Shown: positions 1 through 11,230 of the stretch, in pieces | Layout of the letters: every line of letters starts with the position of its first letter | How positions within the stretch are numbered: position 1 is the stretch's first letter | NCBI GenBank assembly: GCA_024734495.1 | Contig: JALMQS010000187.1 | Coordinates: 14,279,173 to 14,343,172 of the forward strand | Source: Forficula auricularia | Taxonomy: Eukaryota; Arthropoda; Insecta; Dermaptera; Forficulidae | Direction of reading: 5' to 3' | DNA length: 64,000 bases | Notes under the pieces: generated by a model | What the model was told of the DNA's origin: nothing | Seen by the model: the letters and a program-made list of their open reading frames with translations, nothing else | Database searches by the model: none | Position numbers and translations under genes: made by a program

Positions 1-750
1 TATTATGAAAACATTTACAAATTATTTTTTACATGAATTAATGTATACATTGTATTTGAGCTTCGACTTCGGAGATTACTTCTCCACCATCGACTGTCCT
101 TGATCATCTTTTTAGTAGTTATTTTTAATAAGAGTAAAAAACTAATTAAATAAAAAAACCTCTTTTCCAATAATATTTATTCCTAATCACCTCTGTTCAC
201 CCGTCCCTCGAAAACATTTACCTTTTTTTTTATATAAATTTTGTTAAACCAATTATTTTACATGAATTAATGTATACATTGTATTTGAGCTTCGACTTTC
301 GGAGATTACTTCTCCACCATCGAGTGTCCTTCATCATCTTTTTAGTCCTTGTTTTTAATAAGAGTAAAAAACAAATTAAGATAAAAAAACCTCTTTTTCC
401 GATAATTATTTCAATTCCATTATTCTTCCCAATCCAATTCATTTTCGTATTCCCTCAATATACATTTACCGAAAACATTTAACCAATTATTTAACATTAA
501 TTAATGTATACATTGTATTTTAGATTCGATTCCGGAGATTACTTCTCCACCATCGACTGTCCTTGATTCATCTTTTAGTCCTTGTTTTTAATAAGAGGAA
601 AAATCTAATTAGATAAAAAAACCTCTTTTCCGATAATTATTTCAATTCCATTATTCCCCAATCAAGTCGATTGGTTCCCTCCGATCCTCAATCCCATTCA
701 TTTCGAAAACATTTACCCCCGATGATTTTTAAAAATTTCTCCTTTCTCCT
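1..750 (+). repeat. Tandem array, three diverged copies of a ~230-bp unit (family C)
   Basis: Three direct copies start near 31, 260 and 494, each opening with ATTAATGTATACATTGTATT and carrying GGAGATTACTTCTCCACCAT and a run AAAAAAACCTCTTTTCC. The spacing is about 230 bp. The same unit recurs inverted at 2085-2345 and again at 3728-3905. No coding frame is convincing; two open frames here are antiparallel readings of the same repeat. Confidence 0.85.
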
Positions 751-1014
751 CAATATGTAAGCTGGTTTTATTTCATAATAAACTTATTATTAATTAATAA
801 AATAAAAATATAAATAAATTATTTATTCATTAAAAAAATATGTAATAAGGGGCATAACATATGTGTAAATTAGAAAAAAGTTGAAAAACTTTTTCAAAGC
901 TTGGTACACTCTCCCTAAAGTTTGATGATTTGAAAAATACTCGTATTAGCCAACGATTTTAACTAGAAAGTTGAAAATAAAAGTACTGAAAGGATTCAAT
1001 TATTAAAATTCTTC
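751..1014. other. AT-rich spacer, nothing recognised
   Basis: Low-complexity A/T sequence between the tandem array and the next foldback; no open frame, RNA or repeat boundary seen. Confidence 0.5.
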
Positions 1015-2005
1015 CAAACGATGCGAGATATATAGAGTCACAAGTTGAGATCAGAAGTAAGATATCAGTTTTTGACAGAAGGAATTTTCTATAATTAAAA
1101 AATTTTTCTTATCTTAGTTGTTGATTTAATTGTAACAGAAAAAGAAATTTCATCGAACATGCTTCGCCATCCTAAGTCCGGAAACAAGTTTGAGAACAAA
1201 TTCACTCTGGCCAGCCATTCTTTATTTAATAGTTTCGGATCCATAAATGCCCTACCTTATACCAACAGTTTAATCCATGTACTGAAAACACAGAAATAGG
1301 TAAATTTAAATTTAATTCTAAATATTATTTATAATGCAATACATTTTATATTGTCATCATGTTTATATTTTGATTGCTCTGTGACAACAATTGTTACAAT
1401 CATATATTATTTATGTATAATAAATAAATAAATAAATATATAAATATATCTTATTCTTTCACGTGCCATATCAGGTCTCCCTGACGTTTTGGCTCCTCTC
1501 CACATATACCTGTGCTGAGTGTGTTTAGCTGTTTTTACACAGATATACGGGTCCTACTTTTAACGCCGGTTCCGAACGGCTAGTTTGGAGATGTTGACTA
1601 GGCAATTATACTCATGGTAGGTTGCTATTGCTTTCTAAGAGGAGGCGATTGCAAATATCTGATCTGCCGAGACTCAGTACCGAACCAGCGTATTAGTGGC
1701 CAGCGGCCCGACACTCCTAACCACTGACCCACAGTCGCCTCTATACAAATATATATATAATATAAATATTTTGTAAATAATATATATGATAATTACTCAT
1801 AGAAATAAAGATTTTAATTGGCACTGTGTTTCTCAATCTTGTTTCCAGACTGAGGATGGCGAAGGATGTTCGCTGAAACGTTTCTTTTTCTATTACAATT
1901 AAATCAACAACTTTTTATTTATATAAAAATTCCTTCTGTCAAAAACTGATATCCTACATCTGATCTCAACTTGTGACTCTATATACCTTGCATCGTTTGG
2001 AAGAA
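1015..2005. repeat. Foldback element with ~180-bp arms
   Basis: The left arm (about 1015-1195) and right arm (about 1832-2005) are inverted copies: both contain a segment reading GAGATCAGAAGTAAGATATC or its diverged complement, TTTTTGACAGAAGGAATTTT, and a segment around CTTCGCCATCCT. The roughly 640-bp centre holds a tRNA-like module. The arms sit just inside the family C copies, so the 1-2345 block is an inverted structure inside another inverted structure. Confidence 0.75.
1642..1741 (-). mobile_element. tRNA-derived SINE-like module
   Basis: Read on the minus strand it begins GAGGCGACTG and ends CAATCGCCTC, which pair in 9 of 10 positions as an acceptor-like stem. Inside are a pol III A-box-like GGGTCAGTGGTTAGGAGT and a B-box-like GGTTCGGTACTGAGTC in the right order and spacing. 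It is too long (100 nt) and too imperfect for a working tRNA, so a tRNA-derived SINE head or decayed tRNA-like module is more likely. Confidence 0.55.
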
Positions 2006-2084
2006 CTAGAAAGTTGAAATTTAGCACATAAAACACTACATATTAAACACAACAAACTTGTCTACTTATTAAAATTTCAGTCCA

Positions 2085-2345
2085 TTAGGTATAATGGGGA
2101 TGGGATGATTGGGAGGATGGATCTGAGGGAAACCAATCGACTTGATTGGGGAATAATGGAATTGAAATAATTATCGGAAAAGAGGTTTTTTTTATCTAAT
2201 TAGATTTTTCCTCTTATTAAAAACAAGGACTAAAGATGAATAAGGACACTCGATGGTGGAGAAGTTATCTCCGAATCGAAGCAAAAATACAATGTATACA
2301 TTAATTAATGTAAAAATAATTGGTTTTAATAAAATTTATAAAAAA
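2085..2345 (-). repeat. Inverted copy of family C unit
   Basis: Reverse complement of the 494-750 unit, including the outer part around CAATCAAGTCGATTGG. Together with 481-750 it forms long inverted arms about 1.4 kb apart. Confidence 0.8.
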
Positions 2346-2369
2346 ATTACGTATAATTGTCCACGATTA

Positions 2370-2470
2370 TTATTTTTGACACTCGGGTTCGATTCCTGAG
2401 AGAGTTAACACAACCCTTCTGAAATATAATTAAAAATTAACCTTTCGGATCTAATAGATGACAACCTCTT
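2370..2470 (+). mobile_element. Fragment of tRNA-like TIR element
   Basis: Contains the B-box-like GGGTTCGATTCCTGAG, the closing-stem half AACCCTTCTGA and the terminal motif GATCTAATAGATGACA. The same parts occur at 9448-9810, 40350-40450 and 55412-56717. The left half is missing here. Confidence 0.65.
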
Positions 2471-3236
2471 GTGATTTTTTTTAGAAATGGTAAATTTAAC
2501 CAAAAACAATAAAGGACAATTAAATAGAATCCGTAATGTATTTATTTAACGTACTTGTTCTTTTAACTGGCATCTTTTTATATCTTTTTTTATCGATGAT
2601 AAATATTCCTTTAATTCACCTGATCAGATATTCACCCCCCCACCCCACCTCGCGTGCCCCCTCCCCCTTCACCCCTCGAGAGTATCAAGAGAGTTGAATC
2701 GAGAGGGTTGTTTCTTACTTTCTTTCGTTTCTTTTTTCTTGTTTGACCGCAAGAAGGAGGGAGAGAAAAAATAAGTGGGTAAAAAGAAAAGAAGATGAGA
2801 TTCGAGGGGAGAACGTTTCTTAAGCAATTTTATTCTAAGGACGTTAGTAAAAAAAAAAGATGAAGATGGAAAAAACTCAACTTGGACTTTGAATTTATAT
2901 AAGGGGAAGAAAAGAGAAAAAATATAAAAAGATCAAAATCTATTTATTGACGTGTCCGTAGTGAGAAAAGGAGGATTACACCATCTGAAATTATAATTTC
3001 TCTTTCTCTGCATTTCTTTTTAAATATATTTATTAGCTACGAAGCACCCCTTCGACGGGCATCTTGTCTTGCACGAGTGGCCGCCTCAAATTTAAGGTCA
3101 CAAAACAAAAGAAGAGATTTAAACGTTAGTTAATATATATGTGTATGAAAGAATTGCGAAACCAAGATGATTAAAAGCGCACAATTCCTTGTTATTTTTC
3201 GTTGATAATGGAAAAAATAAACTAATTGTAAGAATT
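2471..3236. other. Mostly unique DNA with C-rich and purine-rich tracts
   Basis: A C-rich stretch lies at 2632-2682, followed by purine/pyrimidine-biased DNA to about 2940. No reliable gene. The open frame at 3119-3316 (minus) is mostly lysine, phenylalanine and leucine from AT-rich DNA and is not supported. Confidence 0.4.
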
Positions 3237-4155
3237 TTTAAACCGACTTCAAAAAAAGAAGATACTAAATTCGACTGATTTTTTTTTGTGTCTATGTTAC
3301 CTGATTTCTTTGCCAATTGTGAACCGATTTTAATGATTTTTTTTGATTGGGTTCAGTATAGTCCGATTGGTAAAATATTAATTTTCATTGGTATTTGGAC
3401 ATTTTTTGTTATGTTTGTTTACGGACAACTTTTTTGTTTATGAATCGATTTTAATGATTCTTTCTGCGTTTGGATCAGTATAGCTCTAAGGTAGTCAAGA
3501 TACATAACTTTTTTATTTTATGTATGTTCATCCAGAACCTTTTGCCACGTGAACTGATTTCGATGATTCTTTTTTTATTGGAAAGGGTACCTTAGGAGTG
3601 ATCCCATATTAATTTGGTCAAGTTCTGATGATAGGATCAATGACAAAATAACAGAAATCTCCAATTCTTATGAATAAATAATCGAAATTATAATGAATAA
3701 AAATTAAATTAAATCTTGGATGGATTGATTAAATCGGAAAAGAGGTTTTTTTATTTAATTAGTTTTTTCCTCTTATTGAAAACAAGGACTACAAAGATGT
3801 TGGCAAGCTGAAGAAAACCAAGGACAGTCGATAGTGGGAGTAATCTCCGAAGTCGAAACTCAAATACAATGTATTTATTAATTCATATAAAATAATTGGT
3901 TTAATTTAATTGACTAAAAATCGAATTTTTATCATTTTCGGATTCATTACACGCCAAACGTACTAAACGTAAGATCCGTCGAGTGCGAAAATGTAAATGT
4001 TTGGCATCGACTTCAAAAAGTGATTTCATGTGAAAATTTCGTCGTTTACTTGTAACTAAATATGATAATTATTTTAAACCTTTTAGTACATTTTATTTGA
4101 TTTTTGAGTTCCTATTATTTTATTTTGACGAATATAATTTTTTTGAAGTCGGTTT
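3237..4155 (+). mobile_element. GAAGTCGGTT-family element, copy 1, interrupted
   Basis: Starts with AACCGACTTCAAAAAAAG and ends TTTTTTTGAAGTCGGTT, giving short terminal inverted repeats. It shares internal blocks (GTGAACCGATTTTAATGATT, GTACCTTAGGAGTG, and the right-hand half around GATCCGTCGAGTGCG) with 8411-9350. A family C unit is inserted in the middle. Non-autonomous: no transposase frame is left. Confidence 0.75.
3728..3905 (-). repeat. Family C unit inserted in a GAAGTCGGTT element
   Basis: Carries GGAAAAGAGGTTTTTTTATT, CTCTTATTGAAAACAAGGAC and AATACAATGTATTTATTAAT, matching the reverse complement of the 1-750 units. It separates the two halves of the surrounding element. Confidence 0.7.
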
Positions 4156-4687
4156 TATTTTTTTCTAAAAATTATTTTTTAGTTGAATACTTGATTGAAA
4201 AATTGGGTTGGTACAAAAAATATCCTAAAAATTGCAATTTTGAGCTTCCCCTCTCAATTATTTTAAATCAGATATAATAAAAACAAGAATGCTTACTAAA
4301 CTGTAATGGTACCGAAAACATTTAGTAAGGGCCTCTCAAGTCGCTAAATTCGCCATTGCCTCTTACTTTGAAAGAGCTTCGCCTTCTCAATAGTCGCTCC
4401 TCAGAACTGTTCTTAGCAAACGTTTGCGTCTAAAAAATAACCTCTATTTTTCAAATTTTAATTATTTAGCCCCAATAATTCAGTAGAGATTGTAGTAAAA
4501 GGGATGAAAACTTCATTTTACTGATTTTTCCTTGTCTCGCTGCTTTATTATTATTATTATTTTTTAACCAGTCTTAGAAAAGATTTAGATCATGAAGAGA
4601 ATTTTAAAAATAATGGACTAACTTTATAAAAAGAAGGAGGTTCTCAATTCGTCGGAATCTTTTTTATATATGTTTAGTAGGCTTTAT
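4156..4687. other. AT-rich DNA, nothing recognised
   Basis: No open frame above background and no repeat boundary identified. A short (TTA)n run lies at 4547-4560. Confidence 0.4.
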
Positions 4688-5298
4688 TTAGGTATTTTCG
4701 GATTTTGTAAGCTCCCAGAGACTCATACTGTATGGTTCGAAATGAATAAAAAAATATCCCCCAAGTTTCAACTCTCTTTCTCAATTTTTACCTTCTCTGC
4801 CGAACACTGATGTAATTTTCCTCTGAATAACATGAGGATTCTTTGCATTGAACGATCTATTATTTATTCCGACCAAAGTAATTGTTCAACAAATTTGAAA
4901 CTTTTTAAACGTTATCCTTATAATACTAGCTATTTTTCAGAATTTTTACAGATTTTTAGCTATTATAACTTTGGAGTTACATATAGATAAAATACTGCTA
5001 TTTTTAGCGTTATTAAGTTATAGACTCCAAAATTATAATAGATAAAAATCTGTGAAAATTCTGAGGCATGGCTAGTATTATAAAGATAAAGTCTACAGAG
5101 TTTCAATTTTTTAAACTATGTATTACTTTGGCCGGAATAAAAATTAATCGTTCAATGTCAGAAACCCCATTTTATTTTGGTAGATGGAAAACTTACATCG
5201 CTGTTCGGCAAAGGTTACAATTGTGATCGAGACTTGGAGCTTGAGGGATATTTTTTTATTCATTTTGAAGCATAAAAATTCGAAAATACCCAAAATAT
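4688..5298. repeat. Large degenerate foldback, ~610 bp
   Basis: The outer left segment GGTATTTTCGGATTTTGTA (4691) matches the complement of the right end near 5278-5296, and matching blocks continue inward (AATATCCCCCAAG, GCCGAACA, TTACTTTGG-type segment, AGAATTTTTACAGATTTTTA) to a centre near 5000. The arms are about 300 bp with many mismatches, as expected of an old foldback transposon. Confidence 0.75.
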
Positions 5299-5631
5299 GG
5301 GCCATCCTAATATATTAATTCACGTGACCTAGCAGTTACACGTTTTTGTGAAGATTTTATTGAATAACCTCCCTATAAACATTTTCAATATTAAAAGTTG
5401 AAAGGCCAGAACAAAGTTCTCCTGATTAGAGCTCGAGGTGTAGAATTATCAGCTACACTTGTAAAAACAAAAGAAGGTTTCATGACCATAAAAAAACTCA
5501 AAAAAAATTAAAAATTAAAAATGCTAGAAAATTAAATTAATTTCTAGGGAAGAGTATGTATGTGTAAACTTTCTATGTTCAAGTGAAAATTCGATTAAAA
5601 AATTATATTTAAAAATAGTAAAAAAACACGC
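5299..5631. other. AT-rich spacer
   Basis: No feature recognised. Confidence 0.4.
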
Positions 5632-5759
5632 TTCTAAAAAGTACAAAATAATGTAATACTTAATCAAAATGTGTGGGGCGCAGAAACTTTTAATTAATTT
5701 CTGACAAAGTGCCCCACGCTTTTTTGATTAAGTTTCACATTATTTTGTACTTTTTAGAA
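5632..5759. repeat. Foldback MITE, GTACAAAATAATG family, copy 1
   Basis: Inverted arms TTCTAAAAAGTACAAAATAA / TTATTTTGTACTTTTTAGAA surround a centre with GGGGCGCAGAAACTTT and a complementary GTGCCCCACGC. A second copy is at 39226-39403. Flanking sequence to about 6670 also matches DNA upstream of the second copy in reverse, so the repeated unit is larger than the foldback. Confidence 0.8.
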
Positions 5760-5892
5760 ACAAGTTTTTTAGTTTTTTTTTTTTTTTAATATAATTTATT
5801 TTTTTTACTTTTTCGTCTTAATTATTTTTTTATAGTTTGCGAAATTTAACAGAATGAAATGTATTTATTTTTATTATATTTATATAATTTCA

Positions 5893-6579
5893 TTAAAAGT
5901 AGTTTCGCGACAATACTAGCAAAAATTTAACGCTAGAGTATTAAGAACAGGCAATAAGGAATCACAATACATAAGCCCACAACTTTTTGCTGTTTATGTA
6001 CTGATTCTAGCCAATCCCGTGCTTATTTGAAAAATCTGGCATCACTGTCTGAGATTGTATATATTTTATCATAGAAATTTCAGATAAAGTACATTATAAA
6101 GGGAGATTTATAAAACAAAAAGTTCTTAATGAGTGATTGAAAGCTGTTGCGACAATTGCTGAAACAAAAACGTCAAAAAATTACTAAAGTTAACCCACTT
6201 TTTAGGTTAAATAAATGCGTTGTTGTCAGCTTGTTTTCAGTGTAATTTTTCATTATTATTTCAGAAAGTGTGTTGTAACTATGAATTAAAATTCTCTTAA
6301 AAAATGTATTAGTTATTGTTTAATGTTGGTTTAGTTTTTTATAAAATTGGTAAGAAGAGTTTCTTAATTATAATTAAATATGTATGTGAACTTTCCGATA
6401 TCCCGTATAGTGCAATGTATAAGAGTCTGAATAACTATATCTTTGGAATTTAATATCTCCGGAACTATATTGTTCATAAATTTCGTTTTTCCACCAATCG
6501 ATGTAGAAGGATTTAAATAATAATCTGTCTATATTTCAAAAAATTCCCAAGAAAACCCATATGGGAAACAACTACCTTA
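5893..6579 (+). mobile_element. TTAA-flanked MITE, copy 1
   Basis: A ~690-bp unit with ends related to GGTAGTTGTTTCGCGACAAT and AACAACTACC. Other copies are 22483-23180 (inverted) and 55680-56374. All three carry internal AATACTAGCAAAAA-type and CGATATCCCGTATAGTGCAA segments. In this copy the left end has drifted to AAAAGTAGTTTCGCG. No transposase frame is present. Confidence 0.8.
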
Positions 6580-6899
6580 TATTGAGTAGGCAAACAATTG
6601 TTTTTATAAAGAAATGTTTGTGAAATTTAACAGAACAAAAGTCACATTGATACATACATACAGGTGAAGCTAATATAAATGGTGTAAAAAATGTACAATT
6701 TTTATTTCCTTTATCTTCAATTCGATCAGAAATTTCGAAAGTGTAGCACAACTGTCGATGGGTAAAAGGAGGAGAAAAAAATAATCTTTTTTTCACCCTC
6801 ACTCTGATTTAATCAATTGTACGAGATTTTTTTTTTTTTTTTTTACTTTTTGTCACTAAAGTTGGATCTTAATTAGACGAACAAAGTTTTTCTCGACTC

Positions 6900-7900
6900 G
6901 AAACTTGATTAATGTTCGAATTTTTATTTTCCGAAGTTGTTGGGGGTGGGAACGGGGGAAATAGGGGTGGATTTTGATGATGAAAAATAAGGAAAGTGTA
7001 TCATTCGGAGGTGTTCTCTGGATAGATACGATTAGTTATTGGTTTGTCGTATCAAGCAAGGGTCCAGGCTATCCTTCTCTTGGCCGTCCGTGTGTAGCAT
7101 TTTGCGTGGGTGTGCGTGAGGAGTGATCGGAAAAGGGTGGGGGCAAGGGGTGCGTTGGTTCGCAAATGCGTCATTTATAAAAACGCTTCGATAAAGCCAA
7201 GTATAGCTGGCTCTGCGCTATTGACTTTTTTTTTTTTTTGAAAAAAAAAATGAGAAGAGACATGGTATAATATTATTGTGCGTTCACGAAAGGGATGAAA
7301 CGAGTTCGAAGGGTGGGGGAGGGGGTGCGGTGGGGGGTTCAGATCGGCGCTCGCGTATTTTGATATGCAAAAAAATAGCCAATGGCCACCAACTATAGGT
7401 TATAAGGGTGTGTCGGCGGCGCGGGGGAATGGCCCGAATTCGGGCAGGGGTAATTAGATACAGGGGGGCGCCGCTTGTAGGGGTGCCTCTCTCTCTCTCA
7501 CTGATGCAGGGGTGGAAATTAAAAAAAAAATGATAAAGAAAGATGAAATATACGCAGAGGTTGGTTTTTTCATCAAACTCGATTTTTAAAACAATGGCTG
7601 ACCAGTGGCGCGTGTCTCTCTCGACGAAACGCACTATACCAAAAGGAATAATAGGGATTTTTCAATTGGTTTGAATCTGCCGAGCAAAAAAAATCAATAC
7701 CGAAAAAAACTTGCGTTAAATTAGAGCGAGGCAAGCGCCACGGCCACGTCCAGGGTTGGCGGTAGCTGGGGTGAATTAGGCGGGGGTGAGGGGGTGCAAA
7801 GGGCCAGCCCTTGGGGGTGTCTTTGAATAAATGCCGTGTGTCTGAAGAGGCGAGACGCTCTCACCCTGTTGATCCATCCGTCTGACAAGAAAGGAACAAG
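6900..7900. promoter_or_regulatory. GC-rich non-repetitive island (candidate regulatory DNA)
   Basis: Base composition rises sharply relative to both flanks, CpG dinucleotides are common, and none of the window's repeat families occurs here. It contains TTTATAAAAACGCTTCGATA, CAGGGGTAATTAGATAC and a palindrome CCCGAATTCGGG. The 116-codon minus-strand frame at 7284-7634 is proline-rich, low complexity and lacks any recognisable domain, so I do not call it a gene. A promoter, enhancer or non-coding exon is possible; the sequence alone cannot decide. Confidence 0.35.
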
Positions 7901-8410
7901 GGGGTACTCACCCCTTTACTAGGGAGGAATTAAAATTGGTCGTTCTCACAATAATAAAAGATTCAAATAAAATAGAAACATTTTTGAAGGCCAAGAAGAT
8001 TTAAAAGGGGTAACCAATTAAAAACAGATGAACAACTTTTTTGTGTCCAGTTTAACGAGACATCAAATAAATAAACTTAAAGGGGATGAAAAGAAAAAGA
8101 CAATTCAAGTTCACTAAACGTTAAATCTACCCTTATTTATTTTTAAAAGAATTTACTCAATAAAATCCGAATTGAATTTAACTGACATCTTTGAAAATTA
8201 ATTATGACCAGCCTTAGAATCCGTTTAGAAGTCGTGATTCACCGAGTCGTTATTTAATAATTAGAGCACCCGCCTACTAATCAAGAAAGTACTATACTAA
8301 TGTCGTGGCTATGTGTTTAAATTTAGAATCACTAAAGGCGAAATTTTACAATGATTGAAGATTTCGATTGAGTGGATATTGATGCGCCAGTCCAAAAAAA
8401 GTAGATATTT
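7901..8410. other. AT-rich DNA
   Basis: No feature recognised apart from a short stretch near 8376-8400 matching the flank of the foldback at 54613-54949 (GTGGATATTGATGCGCCAGT). Confidence 0.4.
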
Positions 8411-9350
8411 AACCGACTTCAAAAAAGAAGGAGGTTCTCAATTTGACCGATTTTTTTAGCCTATGTTACCTCATATCTCCGCGAATTGTGAACCGATTTT
8501 GATGATTTATTTTGTATTGGGTTCAGTCTAGCTTCCGATTGGTTCCGTTTTTTTAATTGGTATTGGACCTATTTTGATATGTTTGTTCAGGCATGTTTAT
8601 GAACCGATTTTAATGATTCTTTTTTATTGGAAAGAGGGTACCTCAGGGGTGGTACCATATTAATTTGGTCAAGTTCCGAAGATATAATTAATGACGAAAT
8701 AATGTAATCTCCAATTCTTATGACCAAATAATTGAAATTATAACAAATAAAATCTTTTATAAAAAAATCTTAAAACATTCATTTAAACCCGCAAGCGTTT
8801 CGAGAGAATTTATATATTTATGAATTGAATTTTATTATCATTTTCTGATTCATTCGCTCGACGGTTTCTCTGACGAGATGCATGCAAGGTATTATATTAA
8901 GTCACTATTAATAACATCACTAAAAAGAGAAATATAAAAATAATTTTTATAAAAAAAAAATAAAACTGACTTCAAAAAAATTAAATGCAACAAATAAAAT
9001 AATAATAACTTAAAAATCAAATAAAATACACTAAATGGTATAAAATAATCATCTTATTTAGTTACAACTAAACGACGAAATATTAACATGAAATTACTTC
9101 TTGAAGTCGGTGCCAAACAAATACATTTGATGAATCGCACTCGACGGATCTTACTTACTACGTTTGGCGGGTACGCTCGCTTATAGGTATAGTTTGTTTG
9201 GCACCGCCTTCAAAAAGTAATTTCATGTTAATATTTCCTCGTTTAGTTGTAACTAAATAAGATAATTATTTTATAACTTTTAATGTATTTTATTTGATTT
9301 TTAAGTTATTATTATTTTATTTGTTGCATTTGATTTTTTTGAAGTCGGTT
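8411..9350 (+). mobile_element. GAAGTCGGTT-family element, copy 2
   Basis: Begins AACCGACTTCAAAAAAGAAG and ends TTTTTTTGAAGTCGGTT. The right-hand portion (8962-9350) is itself a foldback: ATTAAATGCAACAAATAAAA and neighbours reappear inverted before 9350, around a centre with CACTCGACGGATCTTAC. Related copies lie at 3237-4155 and 30422-31220. Non-autonomous. Confidence 0.8.
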
Positions 9351-9357
9351 TTATTTT

Positions 9358-9440
9358 TTTTATTCATAAACCGACGTTTCGCAGGCTATTCCCTCTTTCT
9401 TCAGGGTTTTGAAAAGTCTGCGAAGGAAAGGATTTAACGC
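9358..9440 (+). repeat. Half of a CTTCTTCAGGG foldback
   Basis: TATTCATAAACCGACGTTTC, then a segment ending CTTTCTTCAGGGTTTTGAAA, then TCTGCGAAGGAAAGGATTTA, matches the left arm of the foldback at 54613-54949. The second arm is absent. Confidence 0.65.
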
Positions 9441-9447
9441 AATATTT

Positions 9448-9810
9448 ATGTCAGAATGGTTCACCTCACAGGTTAGCCATATGGCCCGAATCGCTAATTT
9501 TAACATTCGGTTTCGATTCCCGGTAGGGTGCAAACAACCCTTCTGACATATATTTAAAAATTATTTTTAAATTGAAAGGTTTTTTTAGTCACAAACTAAT
9601 AAAATACAATAATTTCAGTTAATTATTATTATTTATTTTATTTATTCATCAAACAGTTTTTACTGAAATTATTGTCTTTTATTAGTTTGTGACTAAAAAT
9701 ACCTATCAATTTAAAAATAATTAAAAAAATTAAGTTCTGGAAGAATCTTATAATATATTTTAAAATAATCCATTTTTATCTCAGATCTATTAGTTGACAC
9801 CTTTTGTAAT
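9448..9810 (+). mobile_element. tRNA-like TIR element carrying a foldback
   Basis: ATGTCAGAATGGTT at the left and AACCCTTCTGACATA at the right form a closing stem around a B-box-like GGTTTCGATTCCCGG. The downstream end shows the family terminus CTCAGATCTATTAGTTGACA at about 9780. A 158-bp foldback (9568-9725) sits between these parts and is probably a later insertion. Confidence 0.65.
9568..9725. repeat. Foldback MITE
   Basis: Arms containing TTTTTAGTCACAAACTAATA and ATTAGTTTGTGACTAAAAAT, with outer AATTGAAAGG / CCTATCAATT, are nearly perfect inverted copies around a short AT-rich centre. Confidence 0.85.
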
Positions 9811-10004
9811 TTCTTTTAAAATTTAGAGTCGGCACTTTGAATTGTTATAAGTATTCAACAAAATTTCAAAATTTATTTTGTTTTTAATCATTTTTACCAA
9901 TTTTATTTTATTTTTGAGAAATCGACCTTTCAAATTAACATTGCATGAATGACGCAGGTAATGTAGATTTTCTTATTTATTATAATGTTTTATTTTATTT
10001 TCAG

Positions 10005-10067
10005 GTACATTGGCGATTAGGGCAGATCAAAGAGGGCAACAAAACTTGTTTTACTTCGAGTTCTCAG
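10005..10067 (+). CDS. Possible 63-base internal exon, identity unknown
   Basis: A pyrimidine-rich tract ending TTTTATTTTCAG precedes the segment and GTAAAAAAAAC follows it, so both splice consensus dinucleotides are present. The segment is richer in G+C than its flanks and has no stop codon in two frames; in the first it reads VHWRLGQIKEGNKTCFTSSS plus one residue, and in another it includes RADQRGQQNLFYFEFS. The length is a multiple of three, so it could be skipped or included without a frame change. An upstream GT at 9958 would leave only a 47-base intron, which is short for an insect. I recognise no protein family in either frame. Chance agreement with splice consensus in AT-rich DNA is a serious alternative. 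Confidence 0.2.
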
Positions 10068-10504
10068 GTAAAAAAAACAACAACAACTTTTTATAATAAT
10101 ATTTCTATGTTTTATTTTATTTTGATGCTCTTTTTAGTCATAGACAAAACTATATATTTTGGATTTTCGTTTACTAAACATTATTTTGAAATTACTCGTT
10201 AGGTATGCCGGGAAGGACGGACTGACAAAATATAATAATAAAACGTTTCACTTAGAACCAACACCTAACTCATTAAAAGGGACTAACAAAAGTAAATAAG
10301 CTAATGTGAGCATCTAAATAACTTTACCAAACACCTGCCCCCTCTCTTATATTTAATTTTAATCAAATAATTTCATTTACGAAAGAACCTCCCTCCCTGT
10401 AGGCCCATTACCAATTAATAATATCTCCTTTTAAATGCGACTTCTATAATTTAAATATCAGCTTTCTTCGATTTTTGTTTGCAAATTTTATTTTAAATTG
10501 TTTT
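10068..10504. other. AT-rich DNA
   Basis: No feature recognised. A short motif AGAACCAACACCTAA (10254) recurs with changes at 13335 and 16585, so it may mark the end of another dispersed repeat. Confidence 0.4.
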
Positions 10505-11230
10505 TGAACCCCCCTCTTTTGAGTCACTATCAATTTCACATAATGAGTCATATTCACAATGTCGTATATTTGGGTCCATATGTGAAATTACGTACACATC
10601 GATCATATTTGGGTCCAGGACTCTCTTCCAATTTTGGTCCCCGAAAAAAATAATAACTCTCTTTATTATTATTAGATATCATTTTTGTCCATAAAATCTG
10701 TATTAATTCGCAAGTTTATAATGGGAATTTAGGTCAAGTTTTTTGTGTGATTTTTTTATTTTTTAACCAACATTTCGACGACTTTGCTGGCTTCTTCAGG
10801 GCAAATAGTTACATCACACATTCGTCTAAAGTACATTATTTTCTTTTATCTCCGTTACCAATGAAGAATCATCAGAAACATAAACAATTTTTATTTTTTC
10901 TATTATAGGACCATTTCTTATGTAGTATGAAAATTTTATCATTTTAATTTTTTAAGAAGCCCCCTCCAGTTAATTTTTGGTTCGATTTCAACTAATCAGC
11001 TGTTAATCTCAATATACTCAATATAAAAGATACTAACAGATATTTTTACAGAAGAATTAATCCTCGGTAAATATCAATTTTTCAATGTTCACGCCTTAGG
11101 GCTTTTTTGTAGTCCAAAATTTTTTTTAATTAAATAGTTTCAACTGTTTTTGTCATATTATTTCGAAAAAATGAAACAAAAAACACTGTTTTGCAATATT
11201 TGACCATATCCTATATGGTAAAGTAAAAAA
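10505..11230 (+). mobile_element. Family A repeat, diverged copy
   Basis: Ends with TTTGACCATATCCTATATGG then TAAAGT, the family A terminus, and includes the internal AATTTTTGGTTCGATTTCAA segment also seen near 51620. A CTTCTTCAGGG foldback half (about 10745-10850) interrupts it. No coding frame. Confidence 0.6.

Noticed and set aside
230..482. Antiparallel 70-codon frames at the start of the window
   Set aside because: Both read the same tandem repeat unit; neither is kept in the other units.
7284..7634. 116-codon minus-strand frame in a GC-rich island
   Set aside because: Proline- and arginine-rich low complexity, no domain, and high GC alone explains the lack of stops.
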